64,000 nucleotides of DNA from Alcanivorax sp. (GCF_002733835.1 NZ_NVWY01000010.1:25686-89685), one strand, 5' to 3'; positions 8,604 through 17,270 are shown, counted from the stretch's first letter. Numbers and translations: made by a program. The notes: generated by a model not told the origin, from the sequence alone.

Positions 8604-10832
8604 ATGAAGCACCTGCACTATCACACCTGCAATCTTTGCGAAGCCATGTGCGGTATCGAGATAGAGCACTGCGGCGATGACATACAAGCCATTCGCGGGG
8701 ACAAGGCCGACCCGTTCAGCCGTGGTCATATTTGCCCCAAGGCGGTGGCCCTGCAGGATCTGCACAACGACCCGGACCGCCTGCGCCACCCGGTTAAACG
8801 TACCGCCGATGGCTGGGTGCCGATCAGTTGGGATGAGGCTCTGGACGAAACCGCCCAGCGACTCCACGCGATACAACAGGAGCACGGCAAGAATGCGGTG
8901 TCCCTGTACCTGGGGAATCCCACAGCCCACAATCACGGTGCCCTGTTTACCCTGTTGCCGTTTACCCAGGCGCTCAACACCCGCCAGCGTTACAGTGCCA
9001 CCTCGGCAGACCAGCTGCCCCATCAACTTGCGACGTATCAGCTGTTCGGCCACCAAGCGCTGTTTCCCATCCCGGATATCGAGCGCACCGATTACTTCAT
9101 GATTATTGGCGGCAATCCGCTGGCCTCCAACGGCTCCATCATGACGGTTCCCGACGTCAAGAACCGCATCAAGGCGTTGCAAAAGCGCGGCGGCAAACTG
9201 GTGGTGGTGGATCCGCGTCGCACCGAAACCGCCCGGGTGGCGGACGAGCATCATTTCGTGCGACCAGGCACCGATGTGTACCTGTTGTTGGCGCTGGTTC
9301 AGGTGATGTATACGGAATTGCTGGTGGCGCCGGGCCGCCTCGAGTCCCTGCTTGATGGCAAGAAAACCCTGGAAAAGCTGGTGGCGCCGTGGACCCCGGA
9401 AAAAGTGGCAACGGCAGTGGGGCTTTCTGCTGATCATATCCGCAAACTCGCCCGCGACATCGCCAATGCGCCCAGCGCGGCGGTCTATTCCCGGGTGGGC
9501 GTTACCACCAGTGCCCATGGCGCGCTCAGCGCCTGGCTGGTTTACGTGATCAATATCCTCACCGGCAACCTGGATCGGGAAGGGGGCGTGATGTTCACCA
9601 ACCCGGCCTTTGATATTGTCGCCATGAGTGGCCTTAGCGGTGATACCGGCAGCTTCGACCGTTACCGCAGCCGGGTAAACGGTTACCCGGAATTTGGCGG
9701 TGAATTCCCGGTGACCGCCATGGCCGATGAAATGCTCACGCCGGGGTTGGGGCAAGTGAAGGCCTTTATCTCCCATGCGGGCAATCCGGTGTTGTCCTGC
9801 CCGGATGGCAGCAAGCTGGACCGGGCCCTGGCCGGGCTGGATTTCATGGTCAGTATTGATCTCTATATCAACGAGACCACCCGCCATGCCGACATTATTC
9901 TGCCGCCCACCGGGCAGCTGGAACATGGCCAGTTTGACCCCATTTTTCAGGCGGTGTCAGTGCGTAACGTGGTGAAATACACGCCACCTCTGGTGCCCCG
10001 CCCGGAGGGTATGTTGCACGATTGGGAAATCCTGCTCGGGCTTACTACGCGGTTGAATCGGCTTAAGGCACGCAGTCGACGCAGCCGCTTGAAGGTGGCG
10101 GCCACTGACCGCTTTGTCCGCAAATTGGGTGACACCGGCATCATTGATCTGGGCCTGCGTCTGGGGCCCTATGGCAGTGGCGGCAAGGTCATGGCCGATC
10201 TGAAAAAAAACGGCCTGCATACACTACCCAAAGTGGCCTGGCGCCTGCTGCGGGGAAAGAGCCGTGGGCTGACCTTCAAGAGCCTGCAAGCGGCTCCGCA
10301 CGGCATTGATCTGGGGCCGCTGACGCCCATGTTGCCCCAGCGTCTGTTTACGCCCGATCAGCGCATCAATCTGGTGCCCGCGCTCTACCACCGGGCCTTG
10401 CAAGGTTTGCCGGTGCCTTCTGCTCCGGAAAAGGATCAGCTGCTGATGATTGGCCGGCGCCATATCCGCAGCAATAATTCCTGGATGCATAACAGCCAGC
10501 GCCTGATCAAAGGCAAGGGCCGCTTCACGGTGATTGTGCACCCGCAGGATGCCCAGCGGCTGGGTGTGGAAGAGGGGGCGGATGTGACCATCAGCGGCAG
10601 CGCCGGCAGCATCACGCTCCCGGCCAATATCAGTGACGACATCATGCCCGGGGTGATCAGTGTGCCCCATGGTTGGGGCCATGACCGTGACGGCGTGCAG
10701 CTGGAAATTGCCCGCTCTACCCAGGGCAGCAGTGTGAACGATGTGATTGGCACGGAAAGGGTGGAAGCGGTAACGGCCATGGCACAGCTCAATGGCATTC
10801 CCGTCACGCTGGCCCCTGCAACCTGCCCGTGA
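8604..10832 (+). CDS. molybdopterin oxidoreductase family protein
   Basis: Molybdenum cofactor (bis-MGD) dependent oxidoreductase of the DMSO reductase superfamily, 742 aa. A 4Fe-4S site is visible at the N-terminus (C9-x2-C12-x3-C16-x27-C44). The molybdopterin catalytic domain spans about 50-560, and the molydopterin-dinucleotide-binding domain is at about 615-735. There is no Tat or Sec signal, so it is probably cytoplasmic. The substrate cannot be read from sequence; related proteins are annotated only as formate-dehydrogenase- or BisC-like. There is no electron-transfer subunit next to it. Its stop overlaps the GTG start of the following outer-membrane-type gene (GTGA at 10829-10832), which suggests translational coupling. 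Confidence 0.88.
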   Translation: MKHLHYHTCNLCEAMCGIEIEHCGDDIQAIRGDKADPFSRGHICPKAVALQDLHNDPDRLRHPVKRTADGWVPISWDEALDETAQRLHAIQQEHGKNAVSLYLGNPTAHNHGALFTLLPFTQALNTRQRYSATSADQLPHQLATYQLFGHQALFPIPDIERTDYFMIIGGNPLASNGSIMTVPDVKNRIKALQKRGGKLVVVDPRRTETARVADEHHFVRPGTDVYLLLALVQVMYTELLVAPGRLESLLDGKKTLEKLVAPWTPEKVATAVGLSADHIRKLARDIANAPSAAVYSRVGVTTSAHGALSAWLVYVINILTGNLDREGGVMFTNPAFDIVAMSGLSGDTGSFDRYRSRVNGYPEFGGEFPVTAMADEMLTPGLGQVKAFISHAGNPVLSCPDGSKLDRALAGLDFMVSIDLYINETTRHADIILPPTGQLEHGQFDPIFQAVSVRNVVKYTPPLVPRPEGMLHDWEILLGLTTRLNRLKARSRRSRLKVAATDRFVRKLGDTGIIDLGLRLGPYGSGGKVMADLKKNGLHTLPKVAWRLLRGKSRGLTFKSLQAAPHGIDLGPLTPMLPQRLFTPDQRINLVPALYHRALQGLPVPSAPEKDQLLMIGRRHIRSNNSWMHNSQRLIKGKGRFTVIVHPQDAQRLGVEEGADVTISGSAGSITLPANISDDIMPGVISVPHGWGHDRDGVQLEIARSTQGSSVNDVIGTERVEAVTAMAQLNGIPVTLAPATCP

Positions 10833-11946
10833 GAGTCGCTCCGTGGCGAGCGGCGGCATGTGTTGTCGGGTGTCTGTCTCTGCCTTGCGCGGCGGCAGTT
10901 ACCGAAACCGATACCTTCATGGCGAATGTGGAGAAGGGCACTCACGGGCCCAACCTGGAAAAAGGCAACTGGGTAGTGGCGCCCATCCCCGTGTCGAACC
11001 CCACCATGGGTACAGGTCTGCAACTGGCGACCCTGTACCTGCACCCGTCCCGCGATGGCAATGGTGGCCCCAACCCCACCAGCGGCCTGGGCGCCATGTA
11101 TACCGATACTGACAGCTGGGTGGTGGGGGCCTTTCATCAGGATTATTTGCTGGATGATCGTTTGCGGGTAACGGCGGCGGCCGGTACCGGTTCCCTGAAA
11201 TTGAAATATTATGGTTTGGGGGGCGAGGGTTTCCTTGCCAATAATCCACTGGATTACACCATCGACATGGCCATGGGCTTTGCCCGTGCCCAGTGGCGCC
11301 TGCCGCAATCCGATCACTGGTTCCTGGGCCCGGCGCTGATCTACTCGGATGGGGATGTGGAGATGGAGTTCGATCAACGGGTCGCCGGGTTACCGGGCGT
11401 GAACAAGGATATCGCCGTTGGCGGTGCGGGCATGGTGTTGACCTACGATTCGCGGGACAACAATTATTTCCCCACCCAGGGCATCAATTTCAGTGCCTCC
11501 TATTTTGATTTTGGCGAAGCCATGGGCAGCGATTTTGATTACGGCAAAACCCGGCTGGACCTGAGCTATTACAAACAACTGTTCCCAGATCTGGTGCTCG
11601 CCACCAACGGCGCCTGGGAAAGCACCTCGGGCGGGCGCCGTTTTTCAATCAGGCGTCGGCAGGGGTGCGCGGGTATAACCGGGGCGAGTACATGGACGAT
11701 GATGCACTGAAAGCCAGCATTGAAGGCCGCTATTCCGTTTTGCCGCGTTGGGTGTGGGTGGGGTTCTACGATTATGGCTGGGTCAACGGCAGTGATGAGC
11801 CTATCTTCAACGGCAAAACCGCCCACAGCATCGGTACCGGCTTGCGCTGGCAAACCACCCCGAGCAAGCCTCTGCACATTGGTGTGGATGTGGCCTTCAC
11901 GGAAGACGATACCGTCTTCTTTATTCAGTTGGGCGAAAGTTTTTAA
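10829..11946 (+). pseudogene. Omp85/BamA-like surface antigen protein, frameshifted
   Basis: Outer-membrane beta-barrel protein of the bacterial surface antigen (D15/Omp85 C-terminal) family. The first part reads from GTG 10829 with a signal peptide (about 22 aa, ending CAAA) and barrel strands to about nt 11630. The rest continues in the -1 frame (from about nt 11632, RAPFFNQASAGVRGYNRGE...) to the stop at 11944-11946, ending in a typical barrel C-terminus with terminal Phe (FFIQLGESF). The frame change lies in the G/C-rich run near 11627-11640 and is consistent with loss of one base. In the first frame the protein would run on to 11710 and lose its last strands. This may be a real mutation or a sequencing error. 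The gene is coupled to the upstream molybdoenzyme by a 4-nt overlap. Confidence 0.78.
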
Positions 11947-11979
11947 CGCTTGAGCGGGCTTTCCGTTGCTTCGCCTGAA

Positions 11980-12014
11980 TGTCAGGTTACGCCTTTCAGG
12001 CTAACCTGACCTAC
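11980..12014 (-). repeat. REP family 1 hairpin (compensated variant)
   Basis: The outer stem is GTCAGGTTA/TAACCTGAC, so both arms differ from the usual GTCGGATTA/TAATCCGAC and pairing is kept. It lies between the convergent barrel gene and the lipocalin gene. Confidence 0.88.
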
Positions 12015-12032
12015 GACTTGAGCAAGGGCAGG

Positions 12033-12551
12033 TCACCACTCCTGGGGCACCTTTTGTAGTTTGTCCAGCGAGTAACCGCGCTCTCGGGCGATGCCCAGCA
12101 GGTGTTCGTAGGTCTTGGCATGCAGCTCCGGGCTGCGCGCCATGATCCACAGGTAGTCCCGTTTCTGCCGCCCCACGATGGTGGTCTGATAATTCGGGTC
12201 CACATACAGCACCCGGAAATCCGCTTTGAACGGCCAGAGAAACCGCATTCCCCAGATTGCCGGGTTCTCGTCGCTGACAAAGCCGGTGGGCGTCATGGTT
12301 TTCAGGTCCCCGTCGGGGGCATCCTTGCGGAAGGTGAAGGTGGTCGCAATTTCATTGGGGCCGGCCCGGCGGTAGGTTTCGGTGGCGTTATGGGCGCCTT
12401 TTTCGGGAAAGGTGGGGATATTGGCGATCACATACCACTGGCCCATAAAGCGATCCAGGTCGAACGGATCTGCCACTTCAATCGGTGCAGTCGGTGTGGT
12501 TTGGCAGGCGTTGAGCATAATCAGGCTCACTATCAACAACATTGGGCGCAT
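12033..12551 (-). CDS. lipocalin family lipoprotein (Blc-like)
   Basis: Outer-membrane lipocalin, 172 aa, of the bacterial Blc type, proposed to bind fatty acids or lysophospholipids. A lipoprotein signal with lipobox LNAC is seen near residue 16, followed by the lipocalin signature GQWYVIANIP and a second conserved block YLWIMARSP near the end. Start ATG at 12551 is chosen because GGAGAG lies about 5 nt upstream. An in-frame ATG at 12563 is possible but lacks such a site. The open frame runs further upstream through a REP, which is not coding. The gene is single and convergent with the barrel gene. Confidence 0.9.
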   Translation of the reverse strand: MRPMLLIVSLIMLNACQTTPTAPIEVADPFDLDRFMGQWYVIANIPTFPEKGAHNATETYRRAGPNEIATTFTFRKDAPDGDLKTMTPTGFVSDENPAIWGMRFLWPFKADFRVLYVDPNYQTTIVGRQKRDYLWIMARSPELHAKTYEHLLGIARERGYSLDKLQKVPQEW

Positions 12552-12656
12552 AGGTCTCTCCATAACCCGGAGCATCGCATCAACCGGTGCAACACCAGGT
12601 GAAGCTGGGCGCCAGTCGTTTCCTTGCCACCCACACACCTCGCATTTCGCTCTTTT

Positions 12657-12708
12657 GTAGGTCGACTTTACCCGAGGGCACAGAGAGGCCGAAGGCCGTA
12701 AGCCGACA
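12657..12708 (+). repeat. REP family 1, long variant
   Basis: GTAG-tagged element whose first arm is separated from the inner hairpin by TTACCCGAGGGCACAGAG, the complement of the extra block in the copies at 5305 and 32749. It ends AAGCCGACA. Confidence 0.75.
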
Positions 12709-12738
12709 TTCAATGTCGCCGCCGTCCCATGGGGCGAG

Positions 12739-12773
12739 TGTCGGATTACGTCTTTAAGACTAATCCGACCTAC
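12739..12773 (-). repeat. REP family 1 hairpin (compensated inner stem)
   Basis: The outer stem is GTCGGATTA/TAATCCGAC. The inner stem is GTCTTTAAGAC instead of GCCTTTAGGC, a paired change. Confidence 0.9.
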
Positions 12774-12851
12774 AGAGGCAGGTCCGTCCCCTTGAAAGTC
12801 CGGTGTGCCATCACAACACCTGTTAATACCCATCCGGAAAAGGAGAACCGC

Positions 12852-13487
12852 GTGAACGTTCTTATTGCAGGCGCAAACGGCAAAATTGGTCGTCGGCTGA
12901 TTCCCCATCTGGCAGCGGACAATATTCATGTGACCGCCATGGTGCGCGATGCGGCCCAGGCTCAGTCCCTGAAAGAGCTGGGCGCTAACGGTGTGGTGGT
13001 GGCCGACCTGGAGGGCGACTGCCGTGAGGCGTTGAAAGGGCAGCACACGGTTATTTTCACGGCGGGCTCCGGTCCTCACACCGGCCCGGACAAAACCATC
13101 GACGTGGATCAGAATGGCGCCATCGCGCTGGTGGATCAGGCGAAAGAGCAGGGGGTAGCCCGATTTATCATGGTTAGCTCCATGCGGGCCGATGATCCGG
13201 ACAGTGGCCCGGAAAAAATGCGTCATTACTTTGAAGCCAAAGGCAACGCAGACAATCACCTGCGCAGCAGTGGTCTGGACCATGTCATTGTCCGCCCAGG
13301 GCGTCTCACCGAGGAACCGCCGCTAGGGAAGATAAAACTGGAGCGCAAAATAAAGGATTTTGGGGAAATCTCCCGCGAAGATGTGGCCAAGGTGCTGGCG
13401 GAAGTCACCCGTATGGAGGTCCGCAACCAGGAGTTTGATGTTATCTCCGGTGAGAGCCCCATTCGGGATGCCCTGCAAGCTATTTGA
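12852..13487 (+). CDS. NAD(P)-binding SDR family oxidoreductase (YwnB/YhfK-like)
   Basis: Atypical short-chain dehydrogenase of 211 aa with the Rossmann motif G7-A-N-G10-K-I-G13 at the N-terminus and a conserved VSSMRADDPDSGPE segment. The family lacks the usual YxxxK pair and is annotated as NAD(P)H-binding or NmrA-like; the substrate is unknown. GTG at 12852 is chosen because AAAGGAGAA lies 5-10 nt upstream and the Rossmann strand starts at once. The longer frame from 12729 crosses a REP. REPs flank the gene on both sides, so it appears to be a single transcription unit. Confidence 0.88.
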   Translation: MNVLIAGANGKIGRRLIPHLAADNIHVTAMVRDAAQAQSLKELGANGVVVADLEGDCREALKGQHTVIFTAGSGPHTGPDKTIDVDQNGAIALVDQAKEQGVARFIMVSSMRADDPDSGPEKMRHYFEAKGNADNHLRSSGLDHVIVRPGRLTEEPPLGKIKLERKIKDFGEISREDVAKVLAEVTRMEVRNQEFDVISGESPIRDALQAI

Positions 13488-13500
13488 TCCCCGGGTTCAA

Positions 13501-13532
13501 TGTCGGCTTAGGCTTAGGCTTAGGCTTAGCGC
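13501..13532 (-). repeat. REP family 1 fragment with GGCTTA tandem expansion
   Basis: Starts as a REP arm (TGTCGGCTTA) and then repeats GGCTTA four times (13505-13528) without a closing arm or tag. Confidence 0.7.
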
Positions 13533-13565
13533 GTAGGTCGTGTTAGGCGAAGCCGTAACCCGACA
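13533..13565 (+). repeat. REP family 1 hairpin
   Basis: GTAG-tagged copy with inner GGC-GAA-GCC hairpin, ending CCCGACA. Confidence 0.9.
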
Positions 13566-13595
13566 TCTGGCCTCGCCATGGAGGTAAACGGCAAA

Positions 13596-13629
13596 TGTCG
13601 GCTTACGCCTTTAGGCTAAGCCGACCTAC
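13596..13629 (-). repeat. REP family 1 hairpin
   Basis: Outer stem GTCGGCTTA/TAAGCCGAC. It is an inverted partner of 13533-13565, 30 bp away. Confidence 0.9.
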
Positions 13630-13864
13630 AAAACTACAAAACCAATACTTCCTCTTGAATTGTTAGACAAAAATACTCTGTCGCTATCATCCTAACCCCA
13701 AGTATTCAAAGGCCTGCGTCACCAATACGTATGAATTACGTAGGGTAAGTGCTGCAAACCATTCGCATTGCAGTAAACAAACTGTAAAATGCCGCAGCTT
13801 GTCATATGGATGACAAAAAAAAGTACGCATAATCCGCCCCTCGATATCAAAACAGCTGGATAGG
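13630..13864 (+). other. AT-rich leader upstream of the polysaccharide locus
   Basis: This 235-bp stretch without a gene is markedly AT-richer than its flanks and precedes wzi, the first gene of the export set. It is the expected place for the locus promoter. I found no convincing -35/-10 pair, and no JUMPStart/ops element. A 7-bp inverted repeat is listed separately. Confidence 0.45.
13799..13816. promoter_or_regulatory. operator-like inverted repeat upstream of wzi
   Basis: Perfect inverted repeat TTGTCAT-N4-ATGACAA, 49 bp before the wzi start, in an AT-rich leader. Size and symmetry fit a dimeric regulator site. The cognate regulator is unknown and no regulator gene is in the window. Confidence 0.4.
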
Positions 13865-15394
13865 ATGTCCTTAGTGCAGTTTTCTTCACAGTTAACCCGT
13901 TGGAGTCTCGGGGGGCTGGCCTTTCTGTGTGCCACCAGCGCCCAGGCCGCTTCACCTTGGGTGCCCGCCGGGGATCTGTCCGCACGCCATCATATCGAGG
14001 CGCTGCAGTCCCAGGGGTGCCTTGATGGCGTGACTCTCAGCTGGCCTATCAGCTGGGCTGCCCTGATGAAAAGCTACCGCCTCGCCCGCCATAGCCTCCC
14101 GGAAGCCGACGCCAAACGCTGTGAAAACCAGCATGCCGCCTTCCTCGAAAAAGCTCTCCAGCAGGCCCAGCAAAGTACCCGTGGTGTTTCTATTGAACTG
14201 GGCGGTGCCAACCAGGAACCGCTCTACACCAGCTTCGACACCCAGGTAGAAGACGAATTTACCAGCCAGGTGGCACTTTACGGCATGGGCGAGCGCTGGG
14301 CCGGGCAATTGGCCATTGGCTATGTGGACGGCGAGCGCGACAGCCAATATGTGCGCCTGGACGACACCTACCTGGCCGGCATCATCGGCAACTGGCAGCT
14401 AGGTGTCGGTGCTGTCGATCGCTGGTGGGGCCCGGGCTGGCAAAGCTCCCTGGCCCTGTCCAATAATGCCCGCCCGGTGCCCGGGCTGTGGCTTTCCCGG
14501 CAAATGCCGCTGGCACCGGAAAGCCCCTGGCTCAGCTGGATCGGTCCCTGGGATTTGCAACTGATCGCTGGGCAGCTGGAACACGATCGTGCGATCCCCG
14601 ATGCCCGCCTGCTGGGTGCCCGCTTTGTCTTCAAGCCCTTGGATTCCCTGCAAATCGGCCTGTCGCGCCTGGCGCAATGGGGCGGGGAAGGGCGTCCGCA
14701 GGGGATTGACTCGCTATGGAATGCAGTGATTGGTAAAGACAACGGCGAGTCAGATGGGTTTGATGAGGGAGAAGGGCCGAGTAATCAGATCGGAGGTGTA
14801 GATTTCCGTCTGTCCCTGAACCCCGGCGATGTGCCTCTTGGCATCTATGGCCAATTCATGGGTGAAGACGAAGCGGGTGGCTTGCCCTCCAAGCTGTCTT
14901 CCCTGGCCGGTATCGATATGGTGACGGGCTGGGGCAAGGGCTCCCAGCGCTTCTTTGTGGAAGCCACAGATACCGTGGCCGGCAGCTGGTTTAGTGATCG
15001 CCGGTACGATGTCATGTATGAACACAGTACCTACCAAAGCGGCTTCCGCGATCATGGCCGCAACCTGGCCAGCACCTGGGAAGGCGATGCACAGGCCGTT
15101 ACCCTCGGCATTCAGCAGTTTTTCCGTAACGATGTGGCGGTGGCGCTTAGCCTCTCGCAAGCCACTTTGAATGAAGATGGCGGGACGCGCGCGGTGGTCA
15201 CGGAAGATGGCGACGCTATCCTTCAGGCCGTTGACGAACAGGACATTACCCTGGCCGAACTTCGCGTCGGCCACCCCCTGCTGGGCGGCCGCCTGAATTG
15301 GCTACTTTCTGCTACGGATGAACCCGTAGTGACCTATGAAGAGCGGGAGCGGTTCACCGCCGGCCTTCAGTGGATCCGACACGTGAATTGGTAA
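13865..15394 (+). CDS. wzi: capsule assembly Wzi family protein
   Basis: Outer-membrane beta-barrel protein of the Wzi family (509 aa), which helps attach or organise capsular polysaccharide at the cell surface. The signal peptide is visible, with cleavage expected after TSAQA near residue 28. The rest is rich in short amphipathic strands with aromatic residues, as in Wzi and the related PA14-type barrels. Start ATG 13865 is preceded by GGATAGG. It is the first gene of the wzi-wza-wzb-wzc export set; wza follows after about 20 bp, so co-transcription is likely. The family call rests on overall sequence character and context. Confidence 0.87.
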   Translation: MSLVQFSSQLTRWSLGGLAFLCATSAQAASPWVPAGDLSARHHIEALQSQGCLDGVTLSWPISWAALMKSYRLARHSLPEADAKRCENQHAAFLEKALQQAQQSTRGVSIELGGANQEPLYTSFDTQVEDEFTSQVALYGMGERWAGQLAIGYVDGERDSQYVRLDDTYLAGIIGNWQLGVGAVDRWWGPGWQSSLALSNNARPVPGLWLSRQMPLAPESPWLSWIGPWDLQLIAGQLEHDRAIPDARLLGARFVFKPLDSLQIGLSRLAQWGGEGRPQGIDSLWNAVIGKDNGESDGFDEGEGPSNQIGGVDFRLSLNPGDVPLGIYGQFMGEDEAGGLPSKLSSLAGIDMVTGWGKGSQRFFVEATDTVAGSWFSDRRYDVMYEHSTYQSGFRDHGRNLASTWEGDAQAVTLGIQQFFRNDVAVALSLSQATLNEDGGTRAVVTEDGDAILQAVDEQDITLAELRVGHPLLGGRLNWLLSATDEPVVTYEERERFTAGLQWIRHVNW

Positions 15395-15414
15395 CAGAGT
15401 TTATGCAGGTATCT

Positions 15415-16548
15415 ATGAATCCTTTCGGGAAATTTCTGGCTGTCGGCCTTCTGGCTTCACTGGCAGGCTGCACCGTTGTGCCGGGCTCCCACATTTCCAC
15501 GTCGCCGGGCTGGTTCCTCGACGAAGACGAGAGTGCGGAAGAAGCCGAACCTCTGCCGGATGTGGTGCAGGTGCACACCATCACCACCAACGTCCTGCAG
15601 ACCAAACCGGCAGAAAAAGCCAAGCCGGCCCCGGTCCTGCTCGAAGAACCGGAAGATTACGATTACGTGGTCGGGCTCGGTGATGTCTTGCAAATCACTG
15701 TTTGGGACCACCCGGAACTGACAATCCCGGCAGGCTCCATGCGTAGCCCGTCGGAATCCGGTAACTGGGTACACAACGACGGCACCATCTTTTACCCCTA
15801 CGTTGGCAAGATCAAAGTCGTCGGCCTGCGTGTCACCGAAATCCGAGATCTGATCGCTCAGCGGATTGCGGAATACATCGAAGACCCGCAAGTGGATGTG
15901 ACCATTGCGGCCTTCCGCAGCCAGCGTGTGTATGTGTCCGGTGCGGTTAAACAACCCGGCGCCTACCCGGTGACCAACGTGCCCCTGCGCCTGCTGGATG
16001 CGGTGAATTCGTCCGGCGGCTTGACCGAAATGGCCGACTGGAACGACGTCACCCTGACCCGTAACGGGCAGGAATATACCCTGTCGCTGAAGGCGGTTTA
16101 CCAGGAAGGCAACCCGGCCTACAACGTGCTGCTGCGCCCCGGTGATGTGATCCATGTGGCCCGCAACGATGACAATAAAGTCTTTGTGCTGGGCGAAGTG
16201 GGTGAGAACCAGCCCGTGCCAATGACCCGTAACGGCCTGACGCTGGCAGAAGCCCTGTCGGCCTCCGGCGGTTACACCCAGGATACGGCGGATGCTCGTG
16301 GCATCTTCGTGCTGCGCCGTGCGCCCCAAGGAAGTGATCACCTGATTGACCTCTACCAGCTCAATGCCAAGGATGCCACCGCCTTGATCTTGGCTGATGG
16401 TTTCGATCTGCAAAGCCGCGACATTGTTTATGTCACCGCCGCGCCGCTGGCTCGCTGGAACCGCGTAATCAAAAATATTCTGCCGACCTTCCAGACCATC
16501 TACTACGGGGCACTGGCGGCAGACCGGGTAAGGGATCTGGACGAGTAA
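15415..16548 (+). CDS. wza: polysaccharide export lipoprotein Wza
   Basis: Outer-membrane polysaccharide secretin (377 aa) forming the export channel that works with Wzc. A lipoprotein signal has lipobox LAGC with the lipidated Cys at residue 19. The Poly_export domain starts near residue 80 (DYVVGLGDVLQITVWDHPEL), followed by two SLBB-type repeats (RVYVSGAVKQPGAYPV, KVFVLGEVGENQPVPM). A C-terminal amphipathic segment around residues 340-377 fits the transmembrane helix of Wza. ATG 15415 has AGGT 5 nt upstream; ATG 15403 is an in-frame alternative. The stop codon overlaps the ATG of wzb by one base. Confidence 0.93.
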   Translation: MNPFGKFLAVGLLASLAGCTVVPGSHISTSPGWFLDEDESAEEAEPLPDVVQVHTITTNVLQTKPAEKAKPAPVLLEEPEDYDYVVGLGDVLQITVWDHPELTIPAGSMRSPSESGNWVHNDGTIFYPYVGKIKVVGLRVTEIRDLIAQRIAEYIEDPQVDVTIAAFRSQRVYVSGAVKQPGAYPVTNVPLRLLDAVNSSGGLTEMADWNDVTLTRNGQEYTLSLKAVYQEGNPAYNVLLRPGDVIHVARNDDNKVFVLGEVGENQPVPMTRNGLTLAEALSASGGYTQDTADARGIFVLRRAPQGSDHLIDLYQLNAKDATALILADGFDLQSRDIVYVTAAPLARWNRVIKNILPTFQTIYYGALAADRVRDLDE

Positions 16549-16976
16549 TGTTTAATCGCATTCTGGTGGTCTGCGACGGCAACATCTGTCGCAGCCCCAC
16601 CGTCGCCGCCATGCTGCGGGAGCTGAAGCCGGAAAAAGCCGTGTCTTCTGCGGGTCTGGTCGGGCTGGTGGGCCAGGACATGGAAGCGACCGCCCGCGCC
16701 GTGGCGGAAGAAAACGGCCTGGACTGCGGCAAGCATGTGGCTCGCAAGCTGGACAGTGAACTGTGCCGCGATAGCGATTTGATTCTCGTCATGGAAAGCC
16801 GCCAGAAAGAACGCCTGGGCAGAGCCTTCCCGGAAGCCAGCGGCAAGACATTCCTGCTAACTCACTGGAATGGCGGCCACGACATCCCCGACCCCTACAA
16901 ACGCGGCCGGGATGCTTTCGAAAGAATCTACCCGCCCATGCGAGAAGCCACAAAAGCCTGGGCAGAAAAACTGTAG
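16548..16976 (+). CDS. wzb: low-molecular-weight protein tyrosine phosphatase Wzb
   Basis: Cytoplasmic phosphatase (142 aa) that removes phosphate from the Wzc tyrosine cluster to allow polymer cycling. The P-loop CX5R is C9-D-G-N-I-C-R15 with the following Ser. The general acid is D115 in DIPDPYKRG. The length is typical. The start overlaps the wza stop (TAATG), so translation is coupled. Wzc follows but is separated by a 375-bp repeat-rich gap, which is unusual for this pair. Confidence 0.95.
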   Translation: MFNRILVVCDGNICRSPTVAAMLRELKPEKAVSSAGLVGLVGQDMEATARAVAEENGLDCGKHVARKLDSELCRDSDLILVMESRQKERLGRAFPEASGKTFLLTHWNGGHDIPDPYKRGRDAFERIYPPMREATKAWAEKL

Positions 16977-16984
16977 AGAGTTAT

Positions 16985-17011
16985 GTAGGAGCACCTCTTG
17001 AGGTGCGAATC
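16985..17011 (+). repeat. REP family 2 hairpin (GTAGGAG type)
   Basis: GTAGGAGC followed by the palindrome ACCTCTTGAGGT and GCGAATC; 9 bp after the wzb stop. The 375-bp gap 16977-17351 holds four such elements and no gene. Confidence 0.8.
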
Positions 17012-17032
17012 GTGCCCCCTTCTAGGGGGCAC
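17012..17032 (+). terminator. strong hairpin in the wzb-wzc gap, possible attenuator
   Basis: Perfect 9-bp stem (GTGCCCCCT paired with its complement) and 3-nt loop TCT. No T-run follows, so it is not a canonical intrinsic terminator. It could pause or protect RNA between wzb and wzc. Confidence 0.4.
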
Positions 17033-17033
17033 T

Positions 17034-17061
17034 GTAGGAGTTCCCTTCCAGGGGACGAACC
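17034..17061 (+). repeat. REP family 2 hairpin
   Basis: GTAGGAGTTCCCTTCCAGGG followed by GACGAACC. It begins a 67-bp unit (17034-17100) that is repeated almost exactly at 17142-17210. Confidence 0.8.
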
Positions 17062-17141
17062 AAGCGCCAGCGCGAAGATCACCCAAGGGTGATAAGAAAC
17101 CGCCGGTACACGGGCACAGCTCAGCAAGAAACAGCACGGCT

Positions 17142-17169
17142 GTAGGAGTTCCCTTCCAGGGGACGAACC
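17142..17169 (+). repeat. REP family 2 hairpin, second copy of direct repeat
   Basis: Identical to 17034-17061. The similarity extends to 17210 through a GATCACCC...GGGTGAT hairpin with a few differences. Confidence 0.8.
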
Positions 17170-17270
17170 AAGCGACAGCACGAAGATCACCCAAAGGGGT
17201 GATAAGAAACAAGTGGCCCTTCCAGCGTGAAACGAAGGGTCGGTAGCCGGCGTTTACTCGCCAAGGCCCG

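Noticed and set aside
10829..11710. Programmed -1 frameshift in the barrel gene
   Set aside because: No slippery heptamer with a downstream pseudoknot is apparent near 11627-11640; mutation or sequencing error is simpler.
12552..13283. N-terminal extension of the lipocalin frame on the minus strand
   Set aside because: It runs through REPs and antisense to the SDR gene; the lipoprotein signal and GGAGAG site fix the start at 12551.
13488..13864. JUMPStart/ops element for RfaH
   Set aside because: The GGCGGTAGCGT core is absent from this leader, and I did not see it before galE or the dehydratase gene.
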